A stretch of DNA of 26,418 bases from JBAZTO01 sp041661865 (lineage in GTDB: Bacteria; Planctomycetota; Phycisphaerae; SM23-33): positions 1 through 26,418 of the forward strand of contig JBAZTO010000053.1 of assembly GCA_041661865.1 (NCBI GenBank), given 5' to 3'. How positions within the stretch are numbered: position 1 is the first letter of the stretch; each line of letters opens with the position of its first letter. A program made the translations under genes and the position numbers. The notes under the pieces were generated by a model that had not been told where the DNA came from, ran no database searches, and was given only the letters and a program-made list of their open reading frames with translations. Of the stretch, positions 13,986 through 22,957 are shown piece by piece.

Positions 13986-15257
13986 TCAGGCCAATGAGGG
14001 ACCGGACCGGGGCGAAACCTTCCGGACCAGCGAAAGCAGGATTGCGGCGGCGAGCAGGTGAAGAACGCCCAGGATCAGGAACATCTTGGCCGAGCCGATG
14101 GCGGTCGTGATCTGCCCGACTTGAAAGTTGAAGATTATCGCCCCAAGCGCTCCAAAGGCGCCGGCGATGCTCCACACGCTGCCCACATTGCCGACCGGGA
14201 ACGTGTCCGCCACCAGCGGCCCGAGCAGGCTGAGCCAGCCGAGGCAGACCACCGCCACCACGCAGAGCAATCCCACGGTCAACGTCAGGCCCTCGGCCTG
14301 GGGCACGAACATGCACAGGGGGCCGAAGCAGGCGAGAATCAGCAGAAGCCGCTTCCTTGCCTTGCATGGATCACCCATTTTCCGGCCCAGCCGGTCCGAG
14401 TAAGCCGCCACGCTGATGCCCCCGAGCGAAGCGGCGGCAAACGGAATCCAGCCGATCCGCCCGGATTCAATCAGGGAGAGTCCGCGGTCCTCCTGAAGGT
14501 AGCCGGGCATCCAGAACAGGCAGTAATACCACACCGGGTCGCTGATGAACCGGGCGATGACGATGCCCCACAGGCTTTTCGTCCGCCACAATTGGCTCCA
14601 GGGAAGTGACGGGGCGGGTGGCGATGCCGCGGTAGCGGTTTCAATCGCGCGCCTGGGTGGATCCCGGTAAACGAACCACCAGATCAAACCGATACCCAAC
14701 CCGATCACACCGGGGACAAAGAAGGCCGCATGCCATCCGAATCGAGTGGCCAGCCAGGCGATGAGTGGCGCCGCCACAATGGAGCCAACCGTGCTGCCTC
14801 CGCCCACGAGGCTCATGATCAGGCCCCGTCGGTGCAACGGGACCCACAGGGTCAGGGCCTTGACCGTGACCGGCTGATTGCCTGGTTCCGCCAGCCCGAG
14901 CAGCGCGCGAAAAATGGCGAACGCGACAAAGGTGTTCGCCAGGCCGCAGCCCAGCGTTGCAAGTGACCACAGGGTGATGAACCAAAACAACGCCACCCGT
15001 GGACCAATACGGTCGACCAGCCACCCGGTGGCAATATAGGCGCCCGCGTAGCAAAACGTGAATATGTTTACGAGAAATGCGTAGCTTTCGTCATTTATGC
15101 CCAGATTGGTTTTCACCAGCGGCTTCAGCACCGACAAGCTCTGCCGATCCACGTAGTTGATCATGCTCGCACCGAACAGGAGCACGATGATCGCCCAGTA
15201 GCGCAGGCCGGGCCTCGTCGCGGCAGGTCCTGGCGAATCTGGAGCGGGCATTGTCAT
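13986..15257 (-). CDS. MFS transporter, ACS family (hexuronate/aldonate-type)
   Basis: A 423-aa inner-membrane transporter with about 12 hydrophobic helices. INYVDRQSLSVLKPL in the first helix region, VDRIGPR after TM2 and the GLAEPGNQPVTVKALTLWVP block are typical of anion:cation symporters such as ExuT-like hexuronate carriers. A central cytoplasmic loop (about 205-230) separates the halves. It is the last gene of the minus-strand operon, starting two bases after the GH130 stop (TAA 15260-15262, ATG 15257), so co-translation is likely. It probably takes up an acidic or oxidised sugar released by the locus; the substrate is inferred from family and context only. The first Met is followed by a second two codons later. 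Confidence 0.9.
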   Translation of the reverse strand: MTMPAPDSPGPAATRPGLRYWAIIVLLFGASMINYVDRQSLSVLKPLVKTNLGINDESYAFLVNIFTFCYAGAYIATGWLVDRIGPRVALFWFITLWSLATLGCGLANTFVAFAIFRALLGLAEPGNQPVTVKALTLWVPLHRRGLIMSLVGGGSTVGSIVAAPLIAWLATRFGWHAAFFVPGVIGLGIGLIWWFVYRDPPRRAIETATAASPPAPSLPWSQLWRTKSLWGIVIARFISDPVWYYCLFWMPGYLQEDRGLSLIESGRIGWIPFAAASLGGISVAAYSDRLGRKMGDPCKARKRLLLILACFGPLCMFVPQAEGLTLTVGLLCVVAVVCLGWLSLLGPLVADTFPVGNVGSVWSIAGAFGALGAIIFNFQVGQITTAIGSAKMFLILGVLHLLAAAILLSLVRKVSPRSGPSLA

Positions 15258-15259
15258 TT

Positions 15260-16471
15260 TTAAAGCAGCCCGCCGACCGGGTCAAAGCATCTGATATGGG
15301 CCACCAGCCGCGGTAAATTCACCCACGCCATCCCGGCCACCGTGTCGGCGGCACCATAACTCATGATCAGCTCGTCGCCCCGCACCAGCCCGCCGCAGGT
15401 GAACACGCAGGGGGTTTTGAAGCGGCCTGCAAGTTCCCACGGCTTCCGGGCGAACATCAGGCGGTCGGGGCACCGGTGGATCACCTCCGGCCAGCCATCG
15501 GCCCCTTCCTTCAGGATCATGAAGGACTGCGTGTAACCCACCACGGCGTCCTGCTTGGCATGATAAGGCAACAGCCATTCTCCGCCCCCGAGGGGGATGG
15601 GGACCCAGCTGGCCCCCACGCGATCGACCTCCCAGGGCAACACGGGCTTTGCGAGCAGCCGGTGGGCGGCCAGCGGACCGCCCAGATCCTCCAGCCGGTC
15701 CGCGCAGGCCACGAAGATGCTCGGTGGCAACCCAGCAAAGCGATGGTCGTAAAGTTCCGGATGGTAGGGACGGTGCAGGCATACGTATTGTTTGCGTCCC
15801 TCGATCTGCATTTTCCGCGGAATCAGGAACACATCGCGATTGTCACCGCGGAGCGGATCGCTGATGGGGCTGATGTAGGTGAAAGCCTCCGCGTAGTTAT
15901 GCGCGGCAAGTTGCGGCAGATTAACCTTCCACAGCACCGTCACCGTCAGGTTTTTCGTGGCGGCGGGACCGAGGGAGTGCTTCCCGCTCGTGGCCCAAGC
16001 CGGGGCGCATTGCGTGGGTTCGTCATGTTCCCAATAGGGCCCGGGCGGAAACATCCGGCAAGCGGTGGTGAGATAGAGCTCCCCGTCCAGGCGGGCAAGC
16101 CGGGGGTCTTCGATGCACCCGTTGGCATGGTTGATGTGCTGCCGGCCATCCGCCCCGGTGATCACGATGCGGTGTAGCTCGTTTTGCAACAGGGGGCCGA
16201 GGCACGGGCGGGAAAAATCCGCCTGCCAGCTTTTCCCGCCATCCCCGCTGGTGGCGTAGCCGAGAAAGATCGGGTAGGGCAGGGGCCGGCCGGGAGTCTG
16301 ACTTTGCGGCCAGGGACCCGTGGCCCGGAAGAGCATGTGCAGGGTGTCGCTGGCCGGATCGTCGATGATCGTCGGATTCAGCAGCATCGTGTCGGCCCAG
16401 GGCACCCCCGCCTGGGGGCTCAAGACCGGGCCTGATAATGTGCGAACCCGGGGCGCTTCGATGGTCGGCAT
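15260..16471 (-). CDS. GH130-family mannoside phosphorylase/hydrolase
   Basis: A 403-aa five-bladed beta-propeller enzyme. GH130 signatures appear in order: LNPTIIDDP (31-39), the MLFRA blade motif with Arg49, GYATSGDGGKSW (71-82), EDPRL with the probable catalytic Asp122, the FLIPRKMQIEGRKQYVCLHR block (215-234), YHAK (313-316) and SYGAAD (381-386). No signal peptide, so probably cytoplasmic. Characterised GH130 enzymes phosphorolyse or hydrolyse beta-mannosides, including mannosyl-N-acetylglucosamine from N-glycans. The enzyme lies between an FAD oxidoreductase gene (3-base gap) and the MFS gene (2-base gap). Whether it is a phosphorylase or a hydrolase depends on phosphate-binding residues I cannot align here. 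Confidence 0.88.
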   Translation of the reverse strand: MPTIEAPRVRTLSGPVLSPQAGVPWADTMLLNPTIIDDPASDTLHMLFRATGPWPQSQTPGRPLPYPIFLGYATSGDGGKSWQADFSRPCLGPLLQNELHRIVITGADGRQHINHANGCIEDPRLARLDGELYLTTACRMFPPGPYWEHDEPTQCAPAWATSGKHSLGPAATKNLTVTVLWKVNLPQLAAHNYAEAFTYISPISDPLRGDNRDVFLIPRKMQIEGRKQYVCLHRPYHPELYDHRFAGLPPSIFVACADRLEDLGGPLAAHRLLAKPVLPWEVDRVGASWVPIPLGGGEWLLPYHAKQDAVVGYTQSFMILKEGADGWPEVIHRCPDRLMFARKPWELAGRFKTPCVFTCGGLVRGDELIMSYGAADTVAGMAWVNLPRLVAHIRCFDPVGGLL

Positions 16472-16474
16472 TGC

Positions 16475-18100
16475 TCAGGTGGTGATGCTGGACTTCGGGT
16501 TCGGCTGGCGCACCGGTTCGGGGGGCGGCGGAGCCTCGGGTTCATAAATAACTTCATCTTCCTGCGGGGCGGCCGAGACAGGCCATTTGATCACCTGTTT
16601 CGCGGTGAGTAACAGTTTTTGCAGTTCAGGATAGGGCACCTCCTGCACCGCCAGGCTCTGACTGATCGCCAGGTGTGCCGCATGCGCGGCGGATTCACCC
16701 AGGATCATGAAGACGGGTTCCATGCGAATGGAGCCATAGGCTATGTGCGTGGCCGACAGACAGGCCGGCACCAGCAGGTTTGTGATTTCGTAGCGGCGCG
16801 GCGTGATGGCCTGATAGGGGATTGGATAAGGTCTGAATCCCGCCGACTGCACATCGCCCTCGTTGCGCACAACTCCGTTGATCACCAGACGCTGGCAATT
16901 GTGCGAGTCCATGGCATAAGCACCCAGGGCGATCGAGTCAGGCGCCCGGACAAAGCCACGACAATCGTGTTCCGTGATGACGTAGTCCGAAAGCATCCTG
17001 CGCGCCTCGCGAATGTACAGGTGAGGGGGCCAACCGCCCGTGGAAACAAACTCGTCGGCAGGCAGCCCCCACGTCCGGTATTGCGCCCGCAAGGCAATGG
17101 GCACGCGTTGGTCGTGGCACATGAACCACATCAGGCCCTGCTGCCAGGTGACATGGTGCTGGAATATCCTCTCCCGTTGCTGCCAGCCGCCGCGCGGGAA
17201 ACCCCAGCTGCCGCCGATTAGGTCGGTGGAAATCGCCCCGTGGTTGTTGGTGTCGGTCTTGCCACCGCGAATGCGGTCGAATTTCTTGAACGACTCGTTC
17301 CACCCGGTCTGGAGATAGCGTGCGAGCAGTTCGTAGTCCCGGGGATCGTAGTCCGCCGGTTTGGGGAAAGGCAGCCGGTCCGGCGCCTGTGTCAGGCACA
17401 TGCGGAAGTTATAGGCCTGCACCTTGTCATCCCCGCTGCCGATGGGAGCCAGCGGGGCGGATTCGATCCCGGGTAAAAGGCCGCTGGCGGGATCGCCCGC
17501 CACGACGTAGGGATCGATGCTGGTCTCAAACTGGTGGGTTTCGCGAAGCTGCACGCCGTTGAGGAGTTCGTTGAAATCCGCATTGGACTCCCGGCCCACG
17601 ACATGGCTTACGCCCGCTAGCGCCATCAAATCGCCCTCGTAAGAGGCATCAATAAACTGCTTTGCCGAAATCTCGAGTCCGCTCTCGAAACGGACGGACT
17701 GGATGCACCCACCTGTTTTATCAACGGTGGACGGAAATTCGCGCATGAACGGCTGGATATTGGCCTCGGTCAGGATCTCGCGGAACGTCCTTTCCGCCAC
17801 CTTCGGTTCGAAGCGCCACTCCTCCTCGACCCCGTAGTGGGCGCCGACCCGCCGGTAAAATTCGCGCGCCAGGCCCCCGATCGACTGCTTGTTGCCGATG
17901 TCGGTGTTGCCGAGCCCGCCGGCGGTCAGACCGCCCAGGTGCGCGCTGTTGATCACGAGGGCGACGGAATGGCCGTGGCGCACGGCCTGGACGGCCGCGG
18001 TGATGGCGCCGGGGCTGCTGCCATAGGCGCAGAGATCGACTTCGACCTTGCGGGTCTGGGTCGGCTGGGCGGGAGGGAAGTAGTAGTGCAACAAACTCAT
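16475..18100 (-). CDS. FAD-dependent oxidoreductase (PF12831 type), cytoplasmic-looking paralogue
   Basis: A 541-aa protein with an N-terminal FAD Rossmann motif (CAYGSSPGAITAA at about 24-36, then VINSAHLGGLTAGGLGNTD) and the family's FIDASYEGDLMALAGV block. LVPACLSATHIAYGSIRMEP near the C-terminus is almost the same as in the next gene upstream. Unlike that paralogue it has no signal peptide. It ends in a Pro/Glu-rich tail (EAPPPPEPVRQPNP). Members are flavoproteins common in Verrucomicrobia, Planctomycetes and Bacteroidetes glycan loci; their reactions are mostly unproven, with sugar oxidation likely. It is second in the minus-strand operon, 45 bases after its paralogue. Confidence 0.88.
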   Translation of the reverse strand: MSLLHYYFPPAQPTQTRKVEVDLCAYGSSPGAITAAVQAVRHGHSVALVINSAHLGGLTAGGLGNTDIGNKQSIGGLAREFYRRVGAHYGVEEEWRFEPKVAERTFREILTEANIQPFMREFPSTVDKTGGCIQSVRFESGLEISAKQFIDASYEGDLMALAGVSHVVGRESNADFNELLNGVQLRETHQFETSIDPYVVAGDPASGLLPGIESAPLAPIGSGDDKVQAYNFRMCLTQAPDRLPFPKPADYDPRDYELLARYLQTGWNESFKKFDRIRGGKTDTNNHGAISTDLIGGSWGFPRGGWQQRERIFQHHVTWQQGLMWFMCHDQRVPIALRAQYRTWGLPADEFVSTGGWPPHLYIREARRMLSDYVITEHDCRGFVRAPDSIALGAYAMDSHNCQRLVINGVVRNEGDVQSAGFRPYPIPYQAITPRRYEITNLLVPACLSATHIAYGSIRMEPVFMILGESAAHAAHLAISQSLAVQEVPYPELQKLLLTAKQVIKWPVSAAPQEDEVIYEPEAPPPPEPVRQPNPKSSITT

Positions 18101-18145
18101 TGAGGGAACGGGGCGTTTGGGGAAGTGGGGAGAGACCGCGGCGGG

Positions 18146-19816
18146 CTATTCCACCACCTGCTTGGAATGGGTGAGGGCTTTTTTCAGCGCGGCATAGGGC
18201 ACATCCTGCACCGCAACCTGCTGCTCGATCGCCAGGACCGCGGCGGAACCCGCCGACTGCCCCAGGATCATGAACACCGGTTCCATGCGGATGGAGCCGT
18301 AGGTGACGTGGGTGGCCGAGAGGCAGACGGGCACGATCAGGTTGCTGCATTCGCCGCGCTTCGGGACGATGGCCCGGTAGCTGATGGGATAGGGCTTGGG
18401 CGGATCGATCGGGGTTGGCGGGCGTGGCAGGCCGCCGTCGGTGGTCACAAACCCGCTCGCGGGATCGACGTAATGCTTGATCCCGTGCGAATCGAAACTG
18501 TAGGACGCCAGGCCCACGCTGTCCGCCGGAGGCGGCACCAGGCCCAGCGCCATCGGCTCCGTGATCACCACTTCCGACACCATCCGGCGCGCCTCGCGCA
18601 CATAGAGCTGGTAGGGCCAGTTGCTGTTGTCCGCGAACTCATCCTTCGCGAGGCCCCAGTGGGCGTAATGCTGGCGGAACCGCTCCGGGACGCGCGGGTG
18701 ATTCTGCACCGTCCAGATCAGGCCGCGCTGCCAGTTCTCATGCGCCAGTGCGATCTTCTCGCGGGTCGCATGATCCGCCTCCGGCCACTGCCAGCTCATG
18801 CCGTTGTAATCCGTGGAAACCACGCCGTTGTTGTTCGAGTCCGTCTTGCGGTTGGGCAGCAGCGAAAGTTTGAAAGGCGCCTCGAGCGGGGCGGGGGCAT
18901 GGTCCTGTTCGAGGTAGCGCAGGAACATCTCGTAATCGAGTTCGTCGTAGTTTGCCGGCTTCCCGACCATCACGCGATTCTCGGGCACATCCGTCAGGCA
19001 CATGCGGTAGCAATAGGCCTGCACCCCCTGGTCGGCGGCAAATTCTTCGCCGCCCAGGGTGGCATGCACGCGCGGCAGCAGCCCGCTCTTCGGGTCGCCT
19101 TTGCGCACATGGGGGTCCATGCGCAGGGTCACGGCGCGCCTGGGCATCGGGCGGATGCCGTTCATCGTCTCGCCGTATTGGGCGTTGGCCTCTCGGCCCA
19201 CGGTGTAGCTGACGCCCGCCGCCGCCATGAGGTCGCCCTCATAGGTCGCATCGATGAAGACATTCGCTTTAAACACGCGACCGGATTCCATCGCGATGCT
19301 GGAAATCCCGGCACCATTTTTCACCACGCCGGTTTGGCGGTTCAGCCGTTCGTTCCGGACCACGGTCACCTTCGCCTCGGCCACCATGCCTTCGATGATC
19401 ATTTTCGCCACCGACGGTTCGTGCAGCCACATCGTCGTTTCGTCCTCGGTGGCGCCATGCTGAGGCAGCAACGCCATGGGCGGGCTCCAGGTCCAGGCCC
19501 CGGGTGCCTTGTAGTGCAGCCAGAGTCGGTGATAAAACTCGATCGCCAGCCCGCCGACCGCGGCCGGCTTGCCGGCATCAACGAAACCCAGACCGGCGGT
19601 GGTCAATCCCCCGAGCCAGTTGGTCGGTTCGACAAGGGCGACGGATTTTCCGGCGCGTGCCACCTGGATGGCCGCCATGACGCCGGCGCTGGTGCCGCCA
19701 TAGACCACCACATCGTGGCGCGATGCCGGTGCCGGTGCTGGTGCCCGGGCCGTCAGCGATGCGCCCGCGGCAAGAACCACCGCCACCGTCGTGAACGCTC
19801 GGGCATGCTTGATCAT
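18146..19816 (-). CDS. FAD-dependent oxidoreductase (PF12831 type), exported paralogue
   Basis: A 556-aa protein. The N-terminus (MIKHARAFTTVAVVLAAGAS then LTARAPAPAPA) is a Sec-type signal peptide and linker, followed by VVVYGGTSAGVMAAIQVARAG, the FAD-binding Rossmann motif. Conserved blocks FIDATYEGDLMAAAGV and LIVPVCLSATHVTYGSIRME align with the downstream gene, so the pair arose by duplication. Export suggests action on periplasmic sugar while the paralogue works inside; a Tat signal is not evident (no twin Arg). It is the first gene of the four-gene minus-strand operon, and its promoter should lie in the divergent region with the TonB receptor. The ATG follows an AT-rich TATATAAT, an unusual leader for this GC-rich DNA. 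Confidence 0.88.
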   Translation of the reverse strand: MIKHARAFTTVAVVLAAGASLTARAPAPAPASRHDVVVYGGTSAGVMAAIQVARAGKSVALVEPTNWLGGLTTAGLGFVDAGKPAAVGGLAIEFYHRLWLHYKAPGAWTWSPPMALLPQHGATEDETTMWLHEPSVAKMIIEGMVAEAKVTVVRNERLNRQTGVVKNGAGISSIAMESGRVFKANVFIDATYEGDLMAAAGVSYTVGREANAQYGETMNGIRPMPRRAVTLRMDPHVRKGDPKSGLLPRVHATLGGEEFAADQGVQAYCYRMCLTDVPENRVMVGKPANYDELDYEMFLRYLEQDHAPAPLEAPFKLSLLPNRKTDSNNNGVVSTDYNGMSWQWPEADHATREKIALAHENWQRGLIWTVQNHPRVPERFRQHYAHWGLAKDEFADNSNWPYQLYVREARRMVSEVVITEPMALGLVPPPADSVGLASYSFDSHGIKHYVDPASGFVTTDGGLPRPPTPIDPPKPYPISYRAIVPKRGECSNLIVPVCLSATHVTYGSIRMEPVFMILGQSAGSAAVLAIEQQVAVQDVPYAALKKALTHSKQVVE

Positions 19817-20360
19817 ATTATATAGAGGTGGGGGTGAGGTCGGGGATCTGGGATATCGTTTCCTGCGCCAAGGAGAGTGCAGTATGGCGCGGACCTTGGT
19901 TAGGAGAATGATTTAAACGCGGAGGCGTCCGCTCAAGGGTCATCAATGAGCGAAATTGCCTAAATAGTTAGCATTTTTAGGAATAGCCCGGTTGCGATTC
20001 TCACGGGAGTTCTGCGATCGCCCACCGGCATACAGGTGCATCGACGGCGGGCAAAGCTCAGGACTGCGGCGTTTGCTTGATCATTCCCAGCGGCATCAGC
20101 TGCGACAACCTCGCAGCCAGTGCGAGGTATGCCCCGCATTCACTCGCGCGAGCAGGGTATTTTACGTGTGGCCGTGCTTCGTGGGGGAAAACGGCTGGAG
20201 CGCGAGCCGCCGGAAAAACCTAACTCTTCGCCCACTATCTCGCAGCGTGAGGGATTGAGCAATGATCCGGCACATCCACTGTGGATGGTATCAGCTCACG
20301 CCCCCAGTGTCCGCAGCCCGGCTGTGGACGGCAGATTTCCTACCCAACCAATCCAACCCC
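19817..20360. promoter_or_regulatory. Divergent intergenic control region
   Basis: About 540 bases separate the minus-strand GH130/FAD operon from the plus-strand TonB receptor gene. No gene is convincing inside it. Frames running into the receptor from 20262 have no protein-like N-terminus. It is relatively AT-rich around 19,900-19,985 and holds candidate operator copy 3. The receptor start at 20361 is preceded by the ATCCAACCCC leader. Confidence 0.6.
19956..19973 (+). promoter_or_regulatory. Candidate operator (copy 3)
   Basis: TTGCCTAAATAGTTAGCA matches the other two copies if a two-base insertion in the centre is allowed (TTGCCTAAA-TA-GTTAG). It lies 140 bases upstream of the FAD operon start and about 390 before the TonB receptor start, so it could serve both. 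It is weaker than copies 1 and 2. Confidence 0.3.
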
Positions 20361-22787
20361 ATGAGATCCTCCACAAAATTACCCCTCTCTTGTGCCAGCT
20401 TCTGCCTGATGGCGACGGCGCTCTTCGGCCAGGCAAGCCAGGAGACACCCAAGCCGGATGACCAGGAGATCGTGCGCCTGTCGGACTTCGTTGTCACCGA
20501 GCGCGCTTACTCCAGCTACGGCGCCACCAACGCCATCACCGCGACGCGCGTCGGCATCCCGATCATCCAGACACCGCTCAACATCCAGGTCGTTTCCGGC
20601 GAGTTGCTGCGCGACCAGGGCGTGCGCGACTTTCAGGGCGCCCTGAAGTATGTCTCCGGTGTCCACGGCGACTCGCTGAACATCGATGCCGGCACGATGA
20701 ACATCCAGGGTTCCGGCACCTTCAACATCCGCGGCTTCGTGCCCTCGATGTTTTTGCGCAACGGATTCCGCCGTCCGGCCAGCCTCATGTCTGAGAACGT
20801 CGAGCGCATTGAGATCGTCAAGGGTCCGGCCTCCGTCTTCTTCGGCCAGGCGGCGCCCGGCGGCCTCGTCAACGTCATCACCCGCAAGCCGTCCGACAAG
20901 CAGTCGACCACGCTCGATTACACCTACGGCAGCTACGAATTCAACAAGGCCCGGCTCGATGTGACCGGTCCCCTGGGTGACACGGGCCTCAGCTACCGCC
21001 TGTTCGCCTCGCACGAGGACGCCAACGACTGGCGCGATTACGTCGGCGGCACCAGCACCGTCTTCGCCCCCGCTATCACCTGGAAGCCGACCGACCGCCT
21101 GGCGTTCACGCTCGACTACGAATATGCGGACGTGAAGAAAAACCACCCGCCCTACACCGCGATCGGCAACAAGCAGTTCATCGCCGACTACGAGAATCCC
21201 CCGGCGGCGGCCATCGCCAAGACCGGCCTGACGGCGGCCCAGCTGCAGGCCCGCTGGCGCACGACGATCAACAACTGGATCAACGACCGCCTGGCCTGGA
21301 CCGGCGTCATGCCTTTTCGCATCACCGACTACATCCTCGATATCAGCCCCCGCGGCCTGAAGTATAATGCCGGCGGCCCGGAGCAGTATTACAGCCACGA
21401 GACGCACAGCATCACGCTGGAGGGTATCTTCGAACTGAACGACCACATCTCGTTCCGCTACGGCGGCAACTACTTCAAGCACGACCGCTTCGACCTCGTG
21501 GCCTCCCTCGGGGTGACCAATGCCGACCGGACGATCAACCTCGCGCTGCAGAACCAACGCGACAACCAGACCTGGGACAGCCACCAGCTGGACACCGTGC
21601 TGAAATACGACCTGCCGTTCGTGAAGAACAAATTCGTGCTCGGCTTCCAATACACCCGCGACCGCAACCTGCAGTATGCCGGCGTCTTCACGCCGGCCGG
21701 CTATCCGTTCGGTGGCACGACCGGGATCACGCAATACAATGCCTACACCATGCCGCCGCTGATGATCTCCCAGGTCCCGGTGGCGGTCGGGAACCTGACC
21801 TCCGATAAGAACCAGAAGAACTTCACCCGCGGTTACGCCCTCAGCTGGTTTGGCGAGTGGTTCGATTCGGGGCGCCTGACAACCATGGTCGGGATCCGCC
21901 GGGAAAAGGACATCCGCGAGCGCCTCGGCCTGCCGGTGCTCGAAACCCTCCGCCGCGAGGCGGATACGCCGACCTTCGGCGCCACGTTCGAGGTGGTGGA
22001 CGGCATCGCGCTCTTCGCCAGCTACAGCGAAAACTTCGCCCCCAACAGCTTGCGCACCGCGTCGGGTGGCGGGCTGTTGCCTACCGATAATGCCCGGGAT
22101 CTGCCCGTGGAACTGGGCAAGGGTTATGACTTCGGCCTCAAGAGCGAGTGGCTCGACAACCGTCTGACGGGCTCGATCTCGGTCTACCAGGTGGAGCGCA
22201 CCAACGTGCCGCGCGCCGACACGGCACGCGAGGTGGCTGATCCGCGCAATATCAACGGTCTCTCCCTTCCGGGCTCGGTCCGTTTCACGGTCCCCGGCGG
22301 CCTGGAGCGCACCCGCGGCGTCGAAATCGACCTGGTTTATGCCCCGGTCCGCCACTACCAGATGCTGCTGTCCGCGTCGCACATGTGGGAATCCCGCGTG
22401 GTCAATGACCCGGCCGTGGTCCCGGCAACGGTCAACTACGAGCGGACCTACAATCAAGGCCGCCGCCTGAAGAACACCCCGGAGTATACCTTCGCGTTCT
22501 GGAACAAGTATGACTTCAAGAAGGGACGCGCCATCGGCCTCAGCGCGGGCTTCGGTGTGCGCTACACCAGCGAAATCCAGCCACGCCCGCAGGATCTCAC
22601 CACGTTGCTCACCAATCCCTCGTTCACCGTCGCCAGTGCGATGGTCAGCTACACGAAGCAGTTCGGCCGCTACAAGACGACCTTCGCCCTGAACGCCGAC
22701 AATATCTTCGACAAGATTTATTACGAGGGTAACACCGCGGTATCGGACGGCCGGAAGATCTTCTTCCGCGTCGGCACCACGTTCTGA
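20361..22787 (+). CDS. TonB-dependent outer-membrane receptor
   Basis: An 808-aa receptor from the ATG at 20361, which gives a signal peptide (MRSSTKLPLSCASFCLMATA then LFGQASQ). The plug domain follows (about 45-165): TPLNIQVVSGELLRDQGVRD, FNIRGF, and VERIEIVKGPASVFFGQAAP with GGLVNVITRK. The remainder is a 22-stranded-type barrel with alternating aromatic residues, ending in ...FFRVGTTF with the expected C-terminal Phe. There is no N-terminal carboxypeptidase-like domain and no SusD partner nearby, which matches Opitutaceae receptors more than Bacteroidetes SusC. It resembles siderophore-type receptors (FhuA/FpvA-like plug), but the context argues for an oligosaccharide ligand. A terminator follows at 22868-22903. 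Confidence 0.93.
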   Translation: MRSSTKLPLSCASFCLMATALFGQASQETPKPDDQEIVRLSDFVVTERAYSSYGATNAITATRVGIPIIQTPLNIQVVSGELLRDQGVRDFQGALKYVSGVHGDSLNIDAGTMNIQGSGTFNIRGFVPSMFLRNGFRRPASLMSENVERIEIVKGPASVFFGQAAPGGLVNVITRKPSDKQSTTLDYTYGSYEFNKARLDVTGPLGDTGLSYRLFASHEDANDWRDYVGGTSTVFAPAITWKPTDRLAFTLDYEYADVKKNHPPYTAIGNKQFIADYENPPAAAIAKTGLTAAQLQARWRTTINNWINDRLAWTGVMPFRITDYILDISPRGLKYNAGGPEQYYSHETHSITLEGIFELNDHISFRYGGNYFKHDRFDLVASLGVTNADRTINLALQNQRDNQTWDSHQLDTVLKYDLPFVKNKFVLGFQYTRDRNLQYAGVFTPAGYPFGGTTGITQYNAYTMPPLMISQVPVAVGNLTSDKNQKNFTRGYALSWFGEWFDSGRLTTMVGIRREKDIRERLGLPVLETLRREADTPTFGATFEVVDGIALFASYSENFAPNSLRTASGGGLLPTDNARDLPVELGKGYDFGLKSEWLDNRLTGSISVYQVERTNVPRADTAREVADPRNINGLSLPGSVRFTVPGGLERTRGVEIDLVYAPVRHYQMLLSASHMWESRVVNDPAVVPATVNYERTYNQGRRLKNTPEYTFAFWNKYDFKKGRAIGLSAGFGVRYTSEIQPRPQDLTTLLTNPSFTVASAMVSYTKQFGRYKTTFALNADNIFDKIYYEGNTAVSDGRKIFFRVGTTF

Positions 22788-22810
22788 TGACACGGCCGGA
22801 TCCCTTGCAT

Positions 22811-22842
22811 CCTGGTTTCACCGCAGATGCGTTGGAACCAGG
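22811..22842. repeat. Inverted repeat after the receptor gene
   Basis: CCTGGTT (22811-22817) and AACCAGG (22836-22842) are perfect arms with an 18-base loop. It lies between the receptor stop and the terminator; an RNA stability role is possible. Confidence 0.4.
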
Positions 22843-22867
22843 GCGGGATTCGGAGCCTGATTTCCCT

Positions 22868-22903
22868 CGGCGGTGACGGATTCCCGTCGCCGCCGTTGTT
22901 TTT
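22868..22903 (+). terminator. Rho-independent terminator after the TonB receptor gene
   Basis: A 12-base stem (CGGCGGTGACGG at 22868-22879 with CCGTCGCCGCCG at 22884-22895, one G-T pair) and 4-base loop are followed by TTGTTTTT. The strong stem and T-tail end the receptor transcript before the esterase gene begins at 22954, so the esterase, porter and nagB genes may use their own promoter or read-through. Confidence 0.88.
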
Positions 22904-22930
22904 ATGAAGGACTGGCCAACCCGCCGCAAA

Positions 22931-22957
22931 ATGAGTCACGGAAACAACCTCACATGA
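22931..22957 (+). CDS. Possible 8-codon leader peptide
   Basis: ATG at 22931 encodes MSHGNNLT and its TGA overlaps the esterase ATG (ATGA). It could couple translation of the esterase gene. The size is too small to exclude chance. Confidence 0.15.
   Translation: MSHGNNLT

Noticed and set aside
18125..19825. A 566-codon plus-strand open frame opposite the exported FAD oxidoreductase
   Set aside because: His/Arg/Gly-rich antisense frame without motifs; the minus strand has an intact flavoprotein.
20379..22793. An 804-codon minus-strand open frame opposite the TonB receptor
   Set aside because: It is a shadow of GC-rich coding DNA. The composition is Val/Gly/Arg/Asp-rich without domains, and the plus strand encodes a clear receptor.
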